Shown piece by piece: positions 30,059 through 40,702 of a DNA stretch of 64,000 nt; the first letter of the stretch is position 1; every line of letters starts with the position of its first letter. Position numbers and translations under genes: made by a program. The notes beneath the pieces are model-generated. The model searched no databases and was not told the DNA's origin. It was given only the letters and a program-made list of their open reading frames with translations. This stretch comes from Novipirellula herctigrandis (lineage in GTDB: Bacteria; Planctomycetota; Planctomycetia; Pirellulales; Pirellulaceae): the NCBI GenBank assembly GCA_007859835.1, contig SJPJ01000001.1, positions 1,726,545-1,790,544 on the forward strand, in the 5' to 3' direction.

Positions 30059-33000
30059 CTATTCTGAAAAGTGCCAACGATACACAAACGCGTTCTTGCC
30101 TTCGTTACGAGCAAACAAAATATCGCTTGCGTCATGGGCAATGTGTATCCCATCACATTTGGCTTGACGACGACCGCGCGACCATACTGGCAAAGTGCCC
30201 AATGCCACGCGACTGCGCCAATCCCAAAACAGCATCGTTCCGCTATGAGTTACCACCATCATTCGGTCATCGCCGACAAACCGGATGGCTGCAGGACGGT
30301 GAGCAAAATCCCCCGATACGACCAAATCACCACCAATCATTTCTTGCGTTTCGTGAACAAGATTAAAGAGCGATACGGAACCGACTTCCCACCCGACAGC
30401 CAATTTTTCACTATCAGGAGAGAACGTGATGCATTCCGGATCGTCTAGATTCTTATTCCAAAGGTGACGTTTGCCGGTTTCCAATTCAATCCATTCGAAT
30501 CCAAAACCACCGCCAGCGACAAAATAGCGTTCGTCTGGTGAAAACGTGATACAGAGCACTTCCGAACTTGGCTGAAAGACGATGATGGGCCGATCCGTAG
30601 ACAGCTGCGTATCGAAAACCACAACGGAATCGGCCGAACCACCGGCGGCGAAATAACGGCCAGTCGAAGAAAATTGTCCATAATGAAAATGCTCATCCGA
30701 ATCCTTTCTGCCGATCGCAATCGTGCGAACTTGAGGCTTATCGGTTGTCCAATCGCGAATCCAATGCAACCGATTTTTCTGGTCGATTGCCGCGATGACC
30801 GAATCGTCTGGCGAAACGGCAACTGTCTGAAGCTTCGCGTCGGCTTCGAACACCGCCTTGTAGTCAATCGAAGTGCGTTTTTGGCCATTGCGTCGTTTGT
30901 GGGTTTGATTCTCGTTGGGCGGCAACAACTCACCCCTCCGCAATACTCCGTCGATTCCTGCGTCGAGTACGTGGCGATGGTCTGATGAAAACGCAACCAT
31001 GGCTGATTCTTTGGTGGGCCGGGTGAAGCGTTCAAAGTGGTGTGCGTCGGGTGAAAATACTTGAATCGAGCCGTCTAGGCATGTCGCAACAACATCAACC
31101 GCACCGATAAACTCGAGATCGGTCACTCTTGCCTGAGAAGCCGACGCAGCGTGGACTTCACGCCATCTCGCTACAATGTTGTCTGCCTTTTCGTCGGCAT
31201 GTCGCCGCTGATACCACTTGATCCCGAACCGGTCGTCGGCCACTGCTAGGAGATCATCCTTTTCGGAAAACGCAAACGCGACGGGAGTGCAATCCGTTTC
31301 AATCCAATGTGTCAGCAGCTGCAATTCATGGAGTCCATTTGTGGCGATGCAAGAGATCGAAGCAATTCCAAATCCCTGCTCCGATCTCATGGAATATGCC
31401 GCAAAATCATGTTCCCTTGCACATTCGACAAGGAGAACTTCCGATGGGGTTTCTGCTTTGCCAGCGATTTCTCCGATTTTTGCATCATAAACCGCCAAAT
31501 AGTTTTTCCTGACGTCGCCCGTGACAACATACTTTCCATCCGCAGTGAGCCCGAACGACTCACATCGATGCCCCGTGTTAATGAACGTTTCACGGCGATC
31601 ACGATCTGACCAAACACGGATCCCTTCGTACCGACATCCCGATGCAATGGTTTGTCCATCCGCACTTACCCGAATCGACTCGATCGTCGTTGGATGCAAA
31701 GACAACGCTTTGGTGGTTCGACCGCTTGCGGAATCGATCAGGATCGGGCCACGAAACCCAAGCGGCCACTGTGACCCTGAAATCGCCAATCGTCCGTCCG
31801 GCAAAGAAGCGATCGCGGACGACCGACCATGGAATCCCACAAGTTTATGCACTTCCGTTCCATTTTGAGGGTCCCAAAAGCGAATGGTTCCATCATCCCC
31901 GATACTTGCCACTTGATTCGCTTCCTGCATCGAGGCAATTTCTCTAGCCGGCCCATCGTGTTTTCCCCAATGCCAATAGCGAGCACGTACTTCCGCATCG
32001 AGTAACGTCCACTCGATGTGCCTTAAGTCTTTTTCAGCTATCGCGTCTTTCCGACGAAGCGGGATCTGTCGATCGAGCAACCGTCGCGCGTCGTCGTACT
32101 TGCCAATGTCAAACATGGCATAGGCGAGTGAGACATCACTTTGGTAACTCGCTTTTCGCCACCGTGCGTGTTCGATATCGGCCCGATGAAGAGCCGATTG
32201 CAAACGGGCCGATTGCGTGCGACTCTGGATGGCGTAGGAATGCTGTGACCATGAGTAAAGTGACAGCCCAAAGATACCGAACAGCCCGCCAAGAATTGCG
32301 AAGCAGGCAAACGACGCGATGATCGGGTTACGTTGAGCCCAGCGCAACGTGCGGCCGACGCGACCGATCGGGCGAGCCATTGTCGGTTGGTTGACGCGAA
32401 CGCGTTCCAATTCGGCACCCAATTCACCTGCATTTTGGTAGCGACGCTGAGGCGACTTTTCGATCCCCCGTTGGCACACCGCGCTCAAATCTCTCGGCAC
32501 TGCAGGACGCAACTGACTCAATGAAGGCGGGTCATAGCTCATCACTCGGTGCAAGGTTTGCATCTGTGTCAATGACGAGAACGGTGACACGCCTGTTAGC
32601 ATCTCATAGAGCACCACGCAAAGCGAATAAACATCCGAATGGGTTCCATGGTCGTCAATATTGCCCGACGCTTGTTCGGGCGACATGTAGGGTACACTGC
32701 CAACCAACGTGCCGATGCGTGTTTCAGTCAAATCGTTAACTTCGGTCATACATCGCGCCATCCCAAAGTCGATCAGGCGAGCGGTAGGCCAATCTGAATC
32801 CGGGTTGCTGATGATAATGTTGGAGGGCTTAATGTCGCGGTGGATCAAGCCAATTTCATGAGCCACTTGAAGCCCGCTGGCGATCTGCGAAACGATCGAG
32901 ATCGCTTTTGCAACGGAGATAAAGTGCCCCTGGCTGCGAATCCACTCGGACAATGTCGGCCCCGGACAATACTCGGAAACGATATACGCTTTTTCCGGAT

Positions 33001-33487
33001 TAAGTACTGCCTCAAGAATGGGAAGCAAATTGGGATGATTCAATTTCGCCGCCAACTTGGCTTCGCGTTGAAAACGCCGCATGCCGAAGGCATCTAAACC
33101 CAATCGCCCATGAGGAAATTTGATAGCCACGTCACGCTGAAGCCGTTCGTCTCTCGCCAACCAAACTCGCCCGAATCCACCGCTTCCCAGTTCACGAATC
33201 AACCGAAACCGATCAATCCGCTCCCCCGAAACCGGCTCAAACGCAGATGTTTGAAACGAGCGCGCATCGCAGATCGTGCTTGCCGAGGAATGAACCCTCG
33301 CGACTGTCATCGCAAACGAGCCCTTCACGCCACGACCATCCCTCGCGGACGCTTTGTCGACGTACGACGCGTCTTTTCCAGTTCGAGAGTGGTAGTCGCT
33401 GTGCACTGGCCAAACGCCCGCTTCCGAGGTAATTGCCAACCACCACCCGGGTGTGGCGCCTTGTCGACTTAGTATAGTGAGAATCAT
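30059..33487 (-). CDS. Ser/Thr protein kinase with C-terminal WD40 repeats
   Basis: 1142 residues. The kinase domain covers about 92-370: glycine loop GSGGFGRVW, VAIKF lysine, catalytic loop HRDIKPSN, DFG in LIDFGMAR and the activation end YMSPEQASG. One membrane span is near residues 395-420. After a helical stretch, about ten WD40-like repeats follow to the end, for example DDGTIRFWD, SADGQTIASG and SPDERYFVAGG. The architecture is common in planctomycetes: a cytoplasmic kinase with an extracytoplasmic sensor-like propeller. A later ATG at 33310 would leave a shorter, more typical N terminus, so the start is uncertain. Its stop faces the glmM end convergently. Confidence 0.9.
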   Translation of the reverse strand: MILTILSRQGATPGWWLAITSEAGVWPVHSDYHSRTGKDASYVDKASARDGRGVKGSFAMTVARVHSSASTICDARSFQTSAFEPVSGERIDRFRLIRELGSGGFGRVWLARDERLQRDVAIKFPHGRLGLDAFGMRRFQREAKLAAKLNHPNLLPILEAVLNPEKAYIVSEYCPGPTLSEWIRSQGHFISVAKAISIVSQIASGLQVAHEIGLIHRDIKPSNIIISNPDSDWPTARLIDFGMARCMTEVNDLTETRIGTLVGSVPYMSPEQASGNIDDHGTHSDVYSLCVVLYEMLTGVSPFSSLTQMQTLHRVMSYDPPSLSQLRPAVPRDLSAVCQRGIEKSPQRRYQNAGELGAELERVRVNQPTMARPIGRVGRTLRWAQRNPIIASFACFAILGGLFGIFGLSLYSWSQHSYAIQSRTQSARLQSALHRADIEHARWRKASYQSDVSLAYAMFDIGKYDDARRLLDRQIPLRRKDAIAEKDLRHIEWTLLDAEVRARYWHWGKHDGPAREIASMQEANQVASIGDDGTIRFWDPQNGTEVHKLVGFHGRSSAIASLPDGRLAISGSQWPLGFRGPILIDSASGRTTKALSLHPTTIESIRVSADGQTIASGCRYEGIRVWSDRDRRETFINTGHRCESFGLTADGKYVVTGDVRKNYLAVYDAKIGEIAGKAETPSEVLLVECAREHDFAAYSMRSEQGFGIASISCIATNGLHELQLLTHWIETDCTPVAFAFSEKDDLLAVADDRFGIKWYQRRHADEKADNIVARWREVHAASASQARVTDLEFIGAVDVVATCLDGSIQVFSPDAHHFERFTRPTKESAMVAFSSDHRHVLDAGIDGVLRRGELLPPNENQTHKRRNGQKRTSIDYKAVFEADAKLQTVAVSPDDSVIAAIDQKNRLHWIRDWTTDKPQVRTIAIGRKDSDEHFHYGQFSSTGRYFAAGGSADSVVVFDTQLSTDRPIIVFQPSSEVLCITFSPDERYFVAGGGFGFEWIELETGKRHLWNKNLDDPECITFSPDSEKLAVGWEVGSVSLFNLVHETQEMIGGDLVVSGDFAHRPAAIRFVGDDRMMVVTHSGTMLFWDWRSRVALGTLPVWSRGRRQAKCDGIHIAHDASDILFARNEGKNAFVYRWHFSE

Positions 33488-33599
33488 CTAAGCTGGTAAA
33501 GTATATTTGTTGCTAACAAAAAACATTTTCTCTCGGAGTGGTTCGCTGCGACACACACTTGGTGAAAAAGTCAATGATTGTCCAGTTGACACAACGGGT

Positions 33600-33667
33600 G
33601 GCGAGTCCCCACATTACCACCTACCGAGGCCAACCTATCGAAATTACGGTGGGTTTTCCGACTCGCC
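33600..33667. other. Inverted repeat upstream of the six-repeat HTH gene
   Basis: GGCGAGTC at 33600-33607 pairs with GACTCGCC at 33660-33667, and inside it CCCAC can pair with GTGGG. A short T-rich stretch follows. It ends about 30 bases before the ATG at 33699, so it may be a structured leader, an attenuator or a regulator-binding site. No function is shown. Confidence 0.35.
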
Positions 33668-33698
33668 TTTTCTAATCTAATCAAGCTCGACAATTGTT

Positions 33699-34538
33699 AT
33701 GGCTCCCAAATTATCTGCGGCGATTCTGCGTCAATTGGGTAAAATTCCAGACACCGATTTAGCAGAACGGACCGGTATCTCGGTCAAAGACGTACAAGCA
33801 GCGCGACAACTGCGAGGCATTCGGCCCGCAGGATGGACGACATGGACCAAGAAGGAAATAAAATTGCTCGGAACGATGTCGGACGTCGACGTGGGCAAAA
33901 TCGTGGGTGTCACCAAAACTGCTGTGGCGAGAAAACGGCAAGAATTGGGAATCGAATCCTACGGCTATTCGCGGAAGGAGGCTCGCCATAGGTGGACGAA
34001 AAAACAAGTCGCGTGGCTCGGCAAATTGCCGGATGCTGAAATTGCTCGCCGAGTCGAACTCGATACCACCACGGTCGCCTCCAAACGGGAATCGATGGGT
34101 ATTCCGTCGGTTCGCAAAGGTCGCCCAGCGAGGAAATGGACGAAGAGAGAACTCGGTTGGCTCGGCAAATTATCCGATGCAGAAATCGCTCGTCGCATGG
34201 GGACCGGTCGCCGCAAGGTGATCGCCAAGCGGCAAGCATTGGGGATTGAAAACCCGACCGTCGCAGCGGCAAAAGAACGTTGGACTCCGCAGGTCATCAA
34301 GATGCTCGGCAAAATGCCTGATGCCGAAGTCAGCCGAAAAACCGGGATACCGATCAGTGCGGTTTCCGGTTACCGGAGTAGGCACGGCATTCGGATTAGC
34401 CCGAAACGGCACACCTGGACTCCGGCCGAAATCAAGATGCTGGGGGTCAAAAGCGATGCCGAGATCGCTAAAATGATCGGTATCAAACCCAATAGTGTCG
34501 CCGCGAAACGACGCAGCCTAAAAATCCCCACGACGTAA
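33699..34538 (+). CDS. Protein of six tandem Myb/SANT-like helix-turn-helix repeats
   Basis: 279 residues, almost entirely six copies of a roughly 38-residue unit. The consensus is W-T-x4-I-x2-L-G-x4-D-A-E-I-A-x3-G-x5-V-x2-K-R-x2-L-G-I. The units start near residues 5, 48, 98, 146, 193 and 240, joined by basic linkers. The pattern, with a first Trp, a D-A-E-I-A helix and a recognition-like helix ending in R-x2-L-G-I, is that of homeodomain/Myb or resolvase-type DNA-binding helices. The protein is very basic, fits DNA binding, and has no catalytic domain. I do not recognise the family. It precedes a dehydrogenase gene by 28 bases. Confidence 0.75.
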   Translation: MAPKLSAAILRQLGKIPDTDLAERTGISVKDVQAARQLRGIRPAGWTTWTKKEIKLLGTMSDVDVGKIVGVTKTAVARKRQELGIESYGYSRKEARHRWTKKQVAWLGKLPDAEIARRVELDTTTVASKRESMGIPSVRKGRPARKWTKRELGWLGKLSDAEIARRMGTGRRKVIAKRQALGIENPTVAAAKERWTPQVIKMLGKMPDAEVSRKTGIPISAVSGYRSRHGIRISPKRHTWTPAEIKMLGVKSDAEIAKMIGIKPNSVAAKRRSLKIPTT

Positions 34539-34564
34539 ATCACGACGTAAATCACGACGTAAAT
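34529..34564. repeat. 12-bp tandem repeat across a stop codon, three copies
   Basis: CACGACGTAAAT occurs three times in a row. The first copy contains the TAA stop of the HTH-repeat gene, and the third ends three bases before the start of the dehydrogenase gene. Each copy would offer the same Thr-Thr-stop end, so the duplication leaves the protein unchanged. Confidence 0.95.
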
Positions 34565-34566
34565 CG

Positions 34567-35490
34567 ATGAGCATCCTCAAACCAGCGACACCGGAAACCA
34601 CACGCATTGGATGGATTGGGACCGGAGTCATGGGGACCTCGATGTGCAGCCATTTGATGGACCGTGGTTACGCGACTACCGTGTTCACGCGAACGCGTGC
34701 CAAAGCCGAACCGTTGCTTGCACGTGGTAGCGTTTGGGCCGATTCCCCGCGGATGCTTGCCGAACAATCCGACATTGTCTTTTCCATCGTCGGCTATCCA
34801 AAGGACGTTCGCCAAGTGTTGTTGTGTAAAAACAGCGGCGTCTTAGCGGGGTTAAAGGAAGGGGGAATTTTGGTCGACATGACCACCAGTGAACCATCGC
34901 TTGCATCGGAAATTTACAGCGTCGCGGAACAACACGGTGTCCATGCCCTCGACGCGCCCGTATCCGGAGGGGACCGGGGAGCGAAAGAGGCTTCGTTGTC
35001 GATCATGGTCGGTGGTGATGCCGTCGTGTTTGAACGAGTGAAGCCTTGTTTCGCAGTGATGGGAAAAACGATTGTCCATCAAGGCCGAGCCGGTGCCGGG
35101 CAACACACTAAAATGGTCAACCAAACGCTGATCGCGTCGGGCATGGTCGGCGTTTGCGAAGCGCTGCTTTATGCACACCGGGCCGGCTTAGATCTCGATA
35201 CAGTCCTTCAGTCGGTCGCCAACGGGGCTGCGGGAAGTTGGTCCTTAGCGAATTTGGGCCCCAAGATCATTTCAAACGATTTTGAACCTGGTTTCTATGT
35301 CGAACATTTCATCAAGGACATGGGAATCGCAATTGCCGAAAGCAGGCGAATGGGTTTGTCGATGCCGGGGCTGTCACTAGCCGATGCCCTTTACCAAGCG
35401 GTTCAAGCCAAAGGATGGGGCCGCAGGGGAACGCAAGCCTTGGCGTTGGCGCTCGCTGATTTATCCGCTGTCGATTGGCAAAATCGATAG
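34567..35490 (+). CDS. Beta-hydroxyacid dehydrogenase (3-hydroxyisobutyrate dehydrogenase-like)
   Basis: 307 residues. The NAD(P)-binding motif GTGVMGTSM is near the N terminus. [22 protein letters not shown] is the substrate-binding signature of the family. The catalytic lysine is in [11 protein letters not shown], and [12 protein letters not shown] closes the active site. Members reduce or oxidise short beta-hydroxyacids such as 3-hydroxyisobutyrate, tartronate semialdehyde or succinic semialdehyde; the substrate here is unknown. It starts 28 bases after the HTH-repeat gene and is convergent with glnE (5 bases apart). Confidence 0.88.
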   Translation: MSILKPATPETTRIGWIGTGVMGTSMCSHLMDRGYATTVFTRTRAKAEPLLARGSVWADSPRMLAEQSDIVFSIVGYPKDVRQVLLCKNSGVLAGLKEGGILVDMTTSEPSLASEIYSVAEQHGVHALDAPVSGGDRGAKEASLSIMVGGDAVVFERVKPCFAVMGKTIVHQGRAGAGQHTKMVNQTLIASGMVGVCEALLYAHRAGLDLDTVLQSVANGAAGSWSLANLGPKIISNDFEPGFYVEHFIKDMGIAIAESRRMGLSMPGLSLADALYQAVQAKGWGRRGTQALALALADLSAVDWQNR

Positions 35491-35495
35491 CGAAG

Positions 35496-38400
35496 TTAGG
35501 ATTTCATGGCCCGTTTGAATATCGCATCAAACAACTTTCGGATTCGTTGTCTTGCTTGGCTACATGCTGCGACAATCATCTTAGAATCCGACTCATTCAT
35601 TAAAAACGCCAAATTCTGTAGCAGATATTCCTCTTGTGGCAGTTCATGTCGGTTCGTTGAGTTCATCAATCGAAGATTCAACTCCACACCACGAAGCGTT
35701 TGATAACCGGCGATCAATTGCAGCGCATCCTGTTCGCTCAGTCGTCCTGCCTTCGCAAGTGCTTGAAGTGATTGGACCGTATTGGGTCGCACCACACTGG
35801 AAACCAGTTCGGGCGATTCGCTAGCACATCGTAGCGTCAGCATTTGCGAAACGAATTCCACATCGGCCGTTCCTCCCTCGCCACGCTTCAAATTCCCTGG
35901 AGCCGCGGTCTCCTGCATTCGCAATCGTAATTCTCGAATCTCCGAGGCCATCGTTCGACTCCACGGAGCTCGTTGGATCACCTCCATGATCGCTGAATCA
36001 AACTTTTTACGATCTTTACGAGTCCCCGAAATCGTCCGGGCTTTGCAGATCGCCAACCATTGCCAAAGTGGAGCTGTTGCTTGGCGAAAACGACTCAAAA
36101 AATCATCCGTCGATTCGGCCAAGACGCCTTCTTCACCGGTCGGTTTCAACCGTCCTTCGAGTTCGTACAACCGTCCCATCGGCCCCGCCGTATCAATTCG
36201 CTCAATCACTCGACGTGCAACTTGGTTAAAGAAATTGCGGTTACTCGTCGTCGATCGTGGACCACCGACGCGGCGCCGCGTCTCACCCTCGGCCGAATAC
36301 AAAAAAATCACATCAAGGTCACTATGGTAATTTGGTTCGCGTCCCCCAAGTTTCCCAAGTCCAACAACAATCAATTCCACCGGTTGCCCATCCGCATCAA
36401 CGGGATCACCAAACTGAGCGGCCAAGCGGTTATGCTCGTATTGAGTGATACGGTGCAGACAGGCCTCGGCGGTATCACCAATCGCTTGCTGAGTCGCCGC
36501 CAATGTTTCTTTGCCGAGAATATTCCGAACGCCGATCGTTAAGTGGGCGCTGTGCTTGAAACTATGCAGAATCGGATCTAAGTCCTCGGCACCACGAGTC
36601 AATTCAATCGATTGTGCGTCCAACCGTTCAGCAGACGGCAAGCGATCCATCGACAACGAATCGATCAACTCATCGATCATCCCAGGATTTTCCGTCAAAA
36701 CCTCGACCAGATACGGTGCCGCCGCGCACAAACGCACCATCAATTGCATGGTCGGGCGATTCGCCGCCATCAGTTCCCATAGCGTCGCCTTGGCACCGAG
36801 CGAATCAGTCACTTTCACCAATGAAGCCAACGTACGGCCGGGCATTGGTGTTTTGGAAATCTCTGTCAACAACGCCGGAGCAATCAGTGAAAAGAAATGG
36901 CGACACCGGTGCGGTGACAAAAACGGAACCGATTCAGTACTCAGCGCGATCAAGTCCTCCATCGCCCGACGTGGGTGTTTGAGGCGATGCTTCGAAAGAG
37001 TTTGCGTGACCATTTCGGGAGTCGGATCCGGGTCGAGCATCAATTCCGTTTCGATGGCAACGACCGATCCATCATCGGGCGCTTCGACCATCAAGTGATT
37101 GATCATTCGACGATTGACACTAAAAATCTCATCCAGTTGTTTATAAAATCGTTCAGCATCCCCGTTGTGGTTTTCAACATCGCGAAGACCAAGTCGCCAA
37201 GCCAATCGCTCGATGTTTTCAGGTTCATTCGGCAGCCGCGAGCCGTTCGTTGCGAACATCATCGTCAGCAAGTGTTGCAAACGGCACAACCGTGCGTGGT
37301 TCTCCGATAACAGCGATGCTTCTTGTTGGGTGACGCAACCGGCTTGTTCAAGAGCGACAATTGCGTCGTAAACATTTCCTGTACGAACGCTTTCCAAATC
37401 ACCACCATGCAGCAATTGCAAAAACTGAATGGTGCGTCCGATATCCTGTCGCCCACCCGGTGCCTGCAAGACGCTCGTTGCCACGTTCGCCACATCTCTC
37501 GTTTTGGCTTGCTGGTCATTGTTTGCCGATTGCGTTCTTCTTTCAAGCTTTTGGCGAAACGTCTGTATTTCTGCCAGATCCGTCCGAGTGATATATCGAC
37601 GATAAACCCACGGCTGCAAACGCTTAAGGAACGCATCACCCAAATCCTTGTTGCCGGCGATCACTCTGGCCTTGATGTAATTGAGCCGCTGCCAAGTGCG
37701 CCCGGATGTTTCGTAGATTCGAATCGCTTCAAACGAACTGCAGATACGAACGCCAATCTCATATTTCGGACTCGACCGCAAATCAACCTCAATGCCACTG
37801 GGCGAGACCACATGATGTAATGTGTCAGCTCGCAACAATGAAATCATCTCGCCGACGAGATCATCATAGAATTGCCGGTGATATTGATTCAATGAATCGA
37901 TCCGATCGTACAAGAAAACGAGTTCCAGGGTGTCGCCGTAGCTCAATTCCTCCGCCCCTAGGTTTCCCAATGCAATCACGGTGACTTCGGGGATTTCGCC
38001 ACTGGGCAATTGCGGCATTCCCCGCTTGCTGCTGAGGTAACGCAAACAAAACCCAAGTCCGCATCGAACGGCCGCGTCGGCAACAAATGCCAATTGACGA
38101 CCGACTTTCTCGGGAATCATGCTGCGGACAAATTCGCCATAGACGATTCGCCCCGTTTCTCGATTGACAAAGCGGTCAATCATCGAAGCTGCGACGACCG
38201 GATCGACAACGTTCTGAAGTTCTGCTTCAAGTTGGCTTAGTAGGAAACCGCGATCGACCGCCTTGCCACCACTTTGCCGAAGCCAATCGAAAAACTCTGG
38301 TTCCGCAATCAACTGTGCCGAAAGCGACTCATTCACTCCAAGAATTTGCAGCATCGCTTCTAAGGCGGACGCGTCACTTTCGAAAAGAGATAACAGCGTC

Positions 38401-38636
38401 GTCGGATTCTCACTAGCGAGCAAGAATTGACGCAAACGCGAGAACACTTCACCAGGACAATCGTGCCAAGGCAATTGTTCGATGAGCCGCGTTTGAAGTG
38501 CGTCAAGCAAGTCATCGGGTGCTCCGCATTGCAGGATCGACTGTGCATCGCTTCGCGCAGCATCCTGGTCATCAAACCCCATTGACTCAATCCATCCGGA
38601 TGCTTTTTCCATGTTGTTTCTCAAGGGGTCACGCAT
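35496..38636 (-). CDS. glnE: Glutamine-synthetase adenylyltransferase
   Basis: 1046 residues, with the two-domain architecture of GlnE, which attaches and removes AMP on glutamine synthetase. The C-terminal adenylyltransferase core is canonical: VVGLGKLGGREPNYHSDLDVIF, with both metal-binding aspartates. In the N-terminal (deadenylylating) core, the corresponding motif reads ALGNLGAEELSYGDTLELVF: where the family has S-D-x-D, this has D-T-L-E. That half may have reduced activity. Start: ATG at 38636, with another at 38612. No glnA, glnB or glnD is in the window. Confidence 0.9.
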   Translation of the reverse strand: MRDPLRNNMEKASGWIESMGFDDQDAARSDAQSILQCGAPDDLLDALQTRLIEQLPWHDCPGEVFSRLRQFLLASENPTTLLSLFESDASALEAMLQILGVNESLSAQLIAEPEFFDWLRQSGGKAVDRGFLLSQLEAELQNVVDPVVAASMIDRFVNRETGRIVYGEFVRSMIPEKVGRQLAFVADAAVRCGLGFCLRYLSSKRGMPQLPSGEIPEVTVIALGNLGAEELSYGDTLELVFLYDRIDSLNQYHRQFYDDLVGEMISLLRADTLHHVVSPSGIEVDLRSSPKYEIGVRICSSFEAIRIYETSGRTWQRLNYIKARVIAGNKDLGDAFLKRLQPWVYRRYITRTDLAEIQTFRQKLERRTQSANNDQQAKTRDVANVATSVLQAPGGRQDIGRTIQFLQLLHGGDLESVRTGNVYDAIVALEQAGCVTQQEASLLSENHARLCRLQHLLTMMFATNGSRLPNEPENIERLAWRLGLRDVENHNGDAERFYKQLDEIFSVNRRMINHLMVEAPDDGSVVAIETELMLDPDPTPEMVTQTLSKHRLKHPRRAMEDLIALSTESVPFLSPHRCRHFFSLIAPALLTEISKTPMPGRTLASLVKVTDSLGAKATLWELMAANRPTMQLMVRLCAAAPYLVEVLTENPGMIDELIDSLSMDRLPSAERLDAQSIELTRGAEDLDPILHSFKHSAHLTIGVRNILGKETLAATQQAIGDTAEACLHRITQYEHNRLAAQFGDPVDADGQPVELIVVGLGKLGGREPNYHSDLDVIFLYSAEGETRRRVGGPRSTTSNRNFFNQVARRVIERIDTAGPMGRLYELEGRLKPTGEEGVLAESTDDFLSRFRQATAPLWQWLAICKARTISGTRKDRKKFDSAIMEVIQRAPWSRTMASEIRELRLRMQETAAPGNLKRGEGGTADVEFVSQMLTLRCASESPELVSSVVRPNTVQSLQALAKAGRLSEQDALQLIAGYQTLRGVELNLRLMNSTNRHELPQEEYLLQNLAFLMNESDSKMIVAACSQARQRIRKLFDAIFKRAMKS

Positions 38637-38980
38637 GTTTTGACGCGTGTTCTCTGGTCATTGCGAATTGGATAAATGAAGGCTGCTCAATCGACTGCCG
38701 ACTGATAGTTTAAAAGGTTTCAAAAGATTCGTGTAGTGCGCGCCAAACGTAACCTAACCTTTTATCACGGGGGGACAAACTAACGGCTGAGTGCCCGATT
38801 GTCCTAAGAGTCATTCGCACAGAACCAACGACGCATTTTGGCACCACACACGATGGGGAGGCCATATTTGCGACGCGATGTTGTTTTTTTGCAACCGTCC
38901 AGTGTTGCTTTTGCGAAACATCCTACTTCGGAATCGGCCCTCCGCTATTCACCTAAACTATTCCCTGGGAACACTTTGCC
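38637..38980. other. Divergent intergenic region glnE/rpoD
   Basis: About 340 bases between glnE and the sigma factor gene. It is AT-richer in the middle and should hold both promoters. I see no RNA gene, repeat or convincing small frame. Confidence 0.5.
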
Positions 38981-40675
38981 ATGATTTCTGCTCTACCGTC
39001 TCCTGGCATCGGTACCGTTACTGCAATGTACCTCTCGGACCTAACCGACGTTTTCGACACAGGCTCCGAGGAGATCTTGATGGGAAAAAAATTTAGCCGC
39101 CGCAGTCTGCAGGATGATGCTTACGATGCAGAGGAATCGGTCTCGCGTCGAACCCGCGTGATGGGCGAGCAATATGTCAATGCCGAAGACGAAGATACCG
39201 ACATCACTGAACTGAGCGACGATGACATTGAGCGAAATCGTCGCCGGACGGAAACCGACACCGACCCGACCGAAGATCCGGTTCGAATGTACCTGATGCA
39301 AATGGGACAAATCCCTCTATTGACTCGGGATCAAGAAGTTTCCGCTGCAAAGCAGATCGAGAGGACGCGTGATCGCTATCGCCACTGGATGTTGGCGACC
39401 GACTTCATGCTTCAAGGCGCCCTGAAATTGCTTGAGCAAGTCCGTGACAAGAAACTGCGTCTAGACCGAACCATCGAAGTCAGTGTTACCAATGCAGTGG
39501 AAAAGAAGGCGATCATGAAACGGATCGTCCCGAATGTTCGCACCCTGCAACACTTACTCCATCAAAACCGAGCCGATTTCCTCGATGCGGTCAACAAACG
39601 ATTAACGATGCGTCAGCGCCGCGCTGCTTGGAAAAATCTAGTCATCCGGCGAAACAAAGCAGTCCGCTTGGTCGAAGAAATGAATTTGCGGACCAGCAAG
39701 CTTGAACCGCTCTACGAGAAAATGCGACAAACCGCCAAGCGAATGGAAGAGATTCGTTTACTACTGTCTGACGTGGAACGATTGCAATTGCCCGGAATGC
39801 CTTCGGTCGATGAATTAACAAATGAACTACACTGCTTGATGCGATTGACGTTCGAAACGCCAAAGACACTCAGCCGCCGCATTGTACGATGCGATCACTA
39901 CAGCGAAGACTATGATGCCGCAAAACGGGTCTTGTCCGCAGGCAATTTGCGTTTGGTCGTTTCGATTGCAAAGAAGTACCGAAACCGTGGACTATCGTTC
40001 TTGGATTTGATCCAAGAAGGCAACACCGGTTTGATGCGAGCGGTTGACAAGTTCGAGCACGCACGAGGCTACAAGTTCAGCACCTATGCCACTTGGTGGA
40101 TTCGCCAAGCCATCACACGAGCGATCGCCGATCAAAGCCGAACCATTCGGGTGCCGGTTCATATGATTGACACCATGAACAAGATTCGCCAAATCACTCG
40201 TGACTTGGTTCAAGAAAACGGTCGCGAACCAACGGCCGAAGAAGTCGCCGCCCGTAGTGGGCTCGCGATCGAAGACACGCGAGTAATCCTTAAGATGAGT
40301 CGGCAACCCTTGTCGCTCGACCAACCAATCGGCGACCACGAAGAGAGCGTATTCGGAGAATTCCTCGAAGACTATCGCGACGACGATCCGTTGCTCGAAT
40401 CAAACCGAGAAGCGTTAAAGGCTCAAATCGACATGGCGATGGAAACCTTGAACTACCGCGAACGAGAGATCCTACGGCTGCGCTACGGTTTGGCCGACGG
40501 TTACACCTATACGCTTGAAGAGGTAGGCCGAATTTTCCACGTCACCCGAGAACGCGTTCGGCAAATCGAGAGCAAGGCAGTTCGCAAGTTGCAGCAACCC
40601 TACCGTGCAAAGTCGTTGGTCAGTTTCCTTGACGGAGCCGAAATCACGATTCTCGAAAACAGTGACGCACTGTAG
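38981..40675 (+). CDS. rpoD: Primary (RpoD/SigA-type) RNA polymerase sigma factor
   Basis: 564 residues. Region 1.2 is [23 protein letters not shown] long helical non-conserved region follows (about residues 130-290). Region 2 is [36 protein letters not shown], with the -10-binding [19 protein letters not shown]. Region 3 covers [13 protein letters not shown]. Region 4 includes the turn-helix [20 protein letters not shown] for -35 recognition. Region 1.1 is absent or replaced by an acidic N-terminal stretch. The ATG at 38981 is used, but MGKKFSRRS at 39080 is also possible. Confidence 0.92.
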   Translation: MISALPSPGIGTVTAMYLSDLTDVFDTGSEEILMGKKFSRRSLQDDAYDAEESVSRRTRVMGEQYVNAEDEDTDITELSDDDIERNRRRTETDTDPTEDPVRMYLMQMGQIPLLTRDQEVSAAKQIERTRDRYRHWMLATDFMLQGALKLLEQVRDKKLRLDRTIEVSVTNAVEKKAIMKRIVPNVRTLQHLLHQNRADFLDAVNKRLTMRQRRAAWKNLVIRRNKAVRLVEEMNLRTSKLEPLYEKMRQTAKRMEEIRLLLSDVERLQLPGMPSVDELTNELHCLMRLTFETPKTLSRRIVRCDHYSEDYDAAKRVLSAGNLRLVVSIAKKYRNRGLSFLDLIQEGNTGLMRAVDKFEHARGYKFSTYATWWIRQAITRAIADQSRTIRVPVHMIDTMNKIRQITRDLVQENGREPTAEEVAARSGLAIEDTRVILKMSRQPLSLDQPIGDHEESVFGEFLEDYRDDDPLLESNREALKAQIDMAMETLNYREREILRLRYGLADGYTYTLEEVGRIFHVTRERVRQIESKAVRKLQQPYRAKSLVSFLDGAEITILENSDAL

Positions 40676-40702
40676 TCGCTAAACGGCTTCTAAGATCGTC
40701 TG

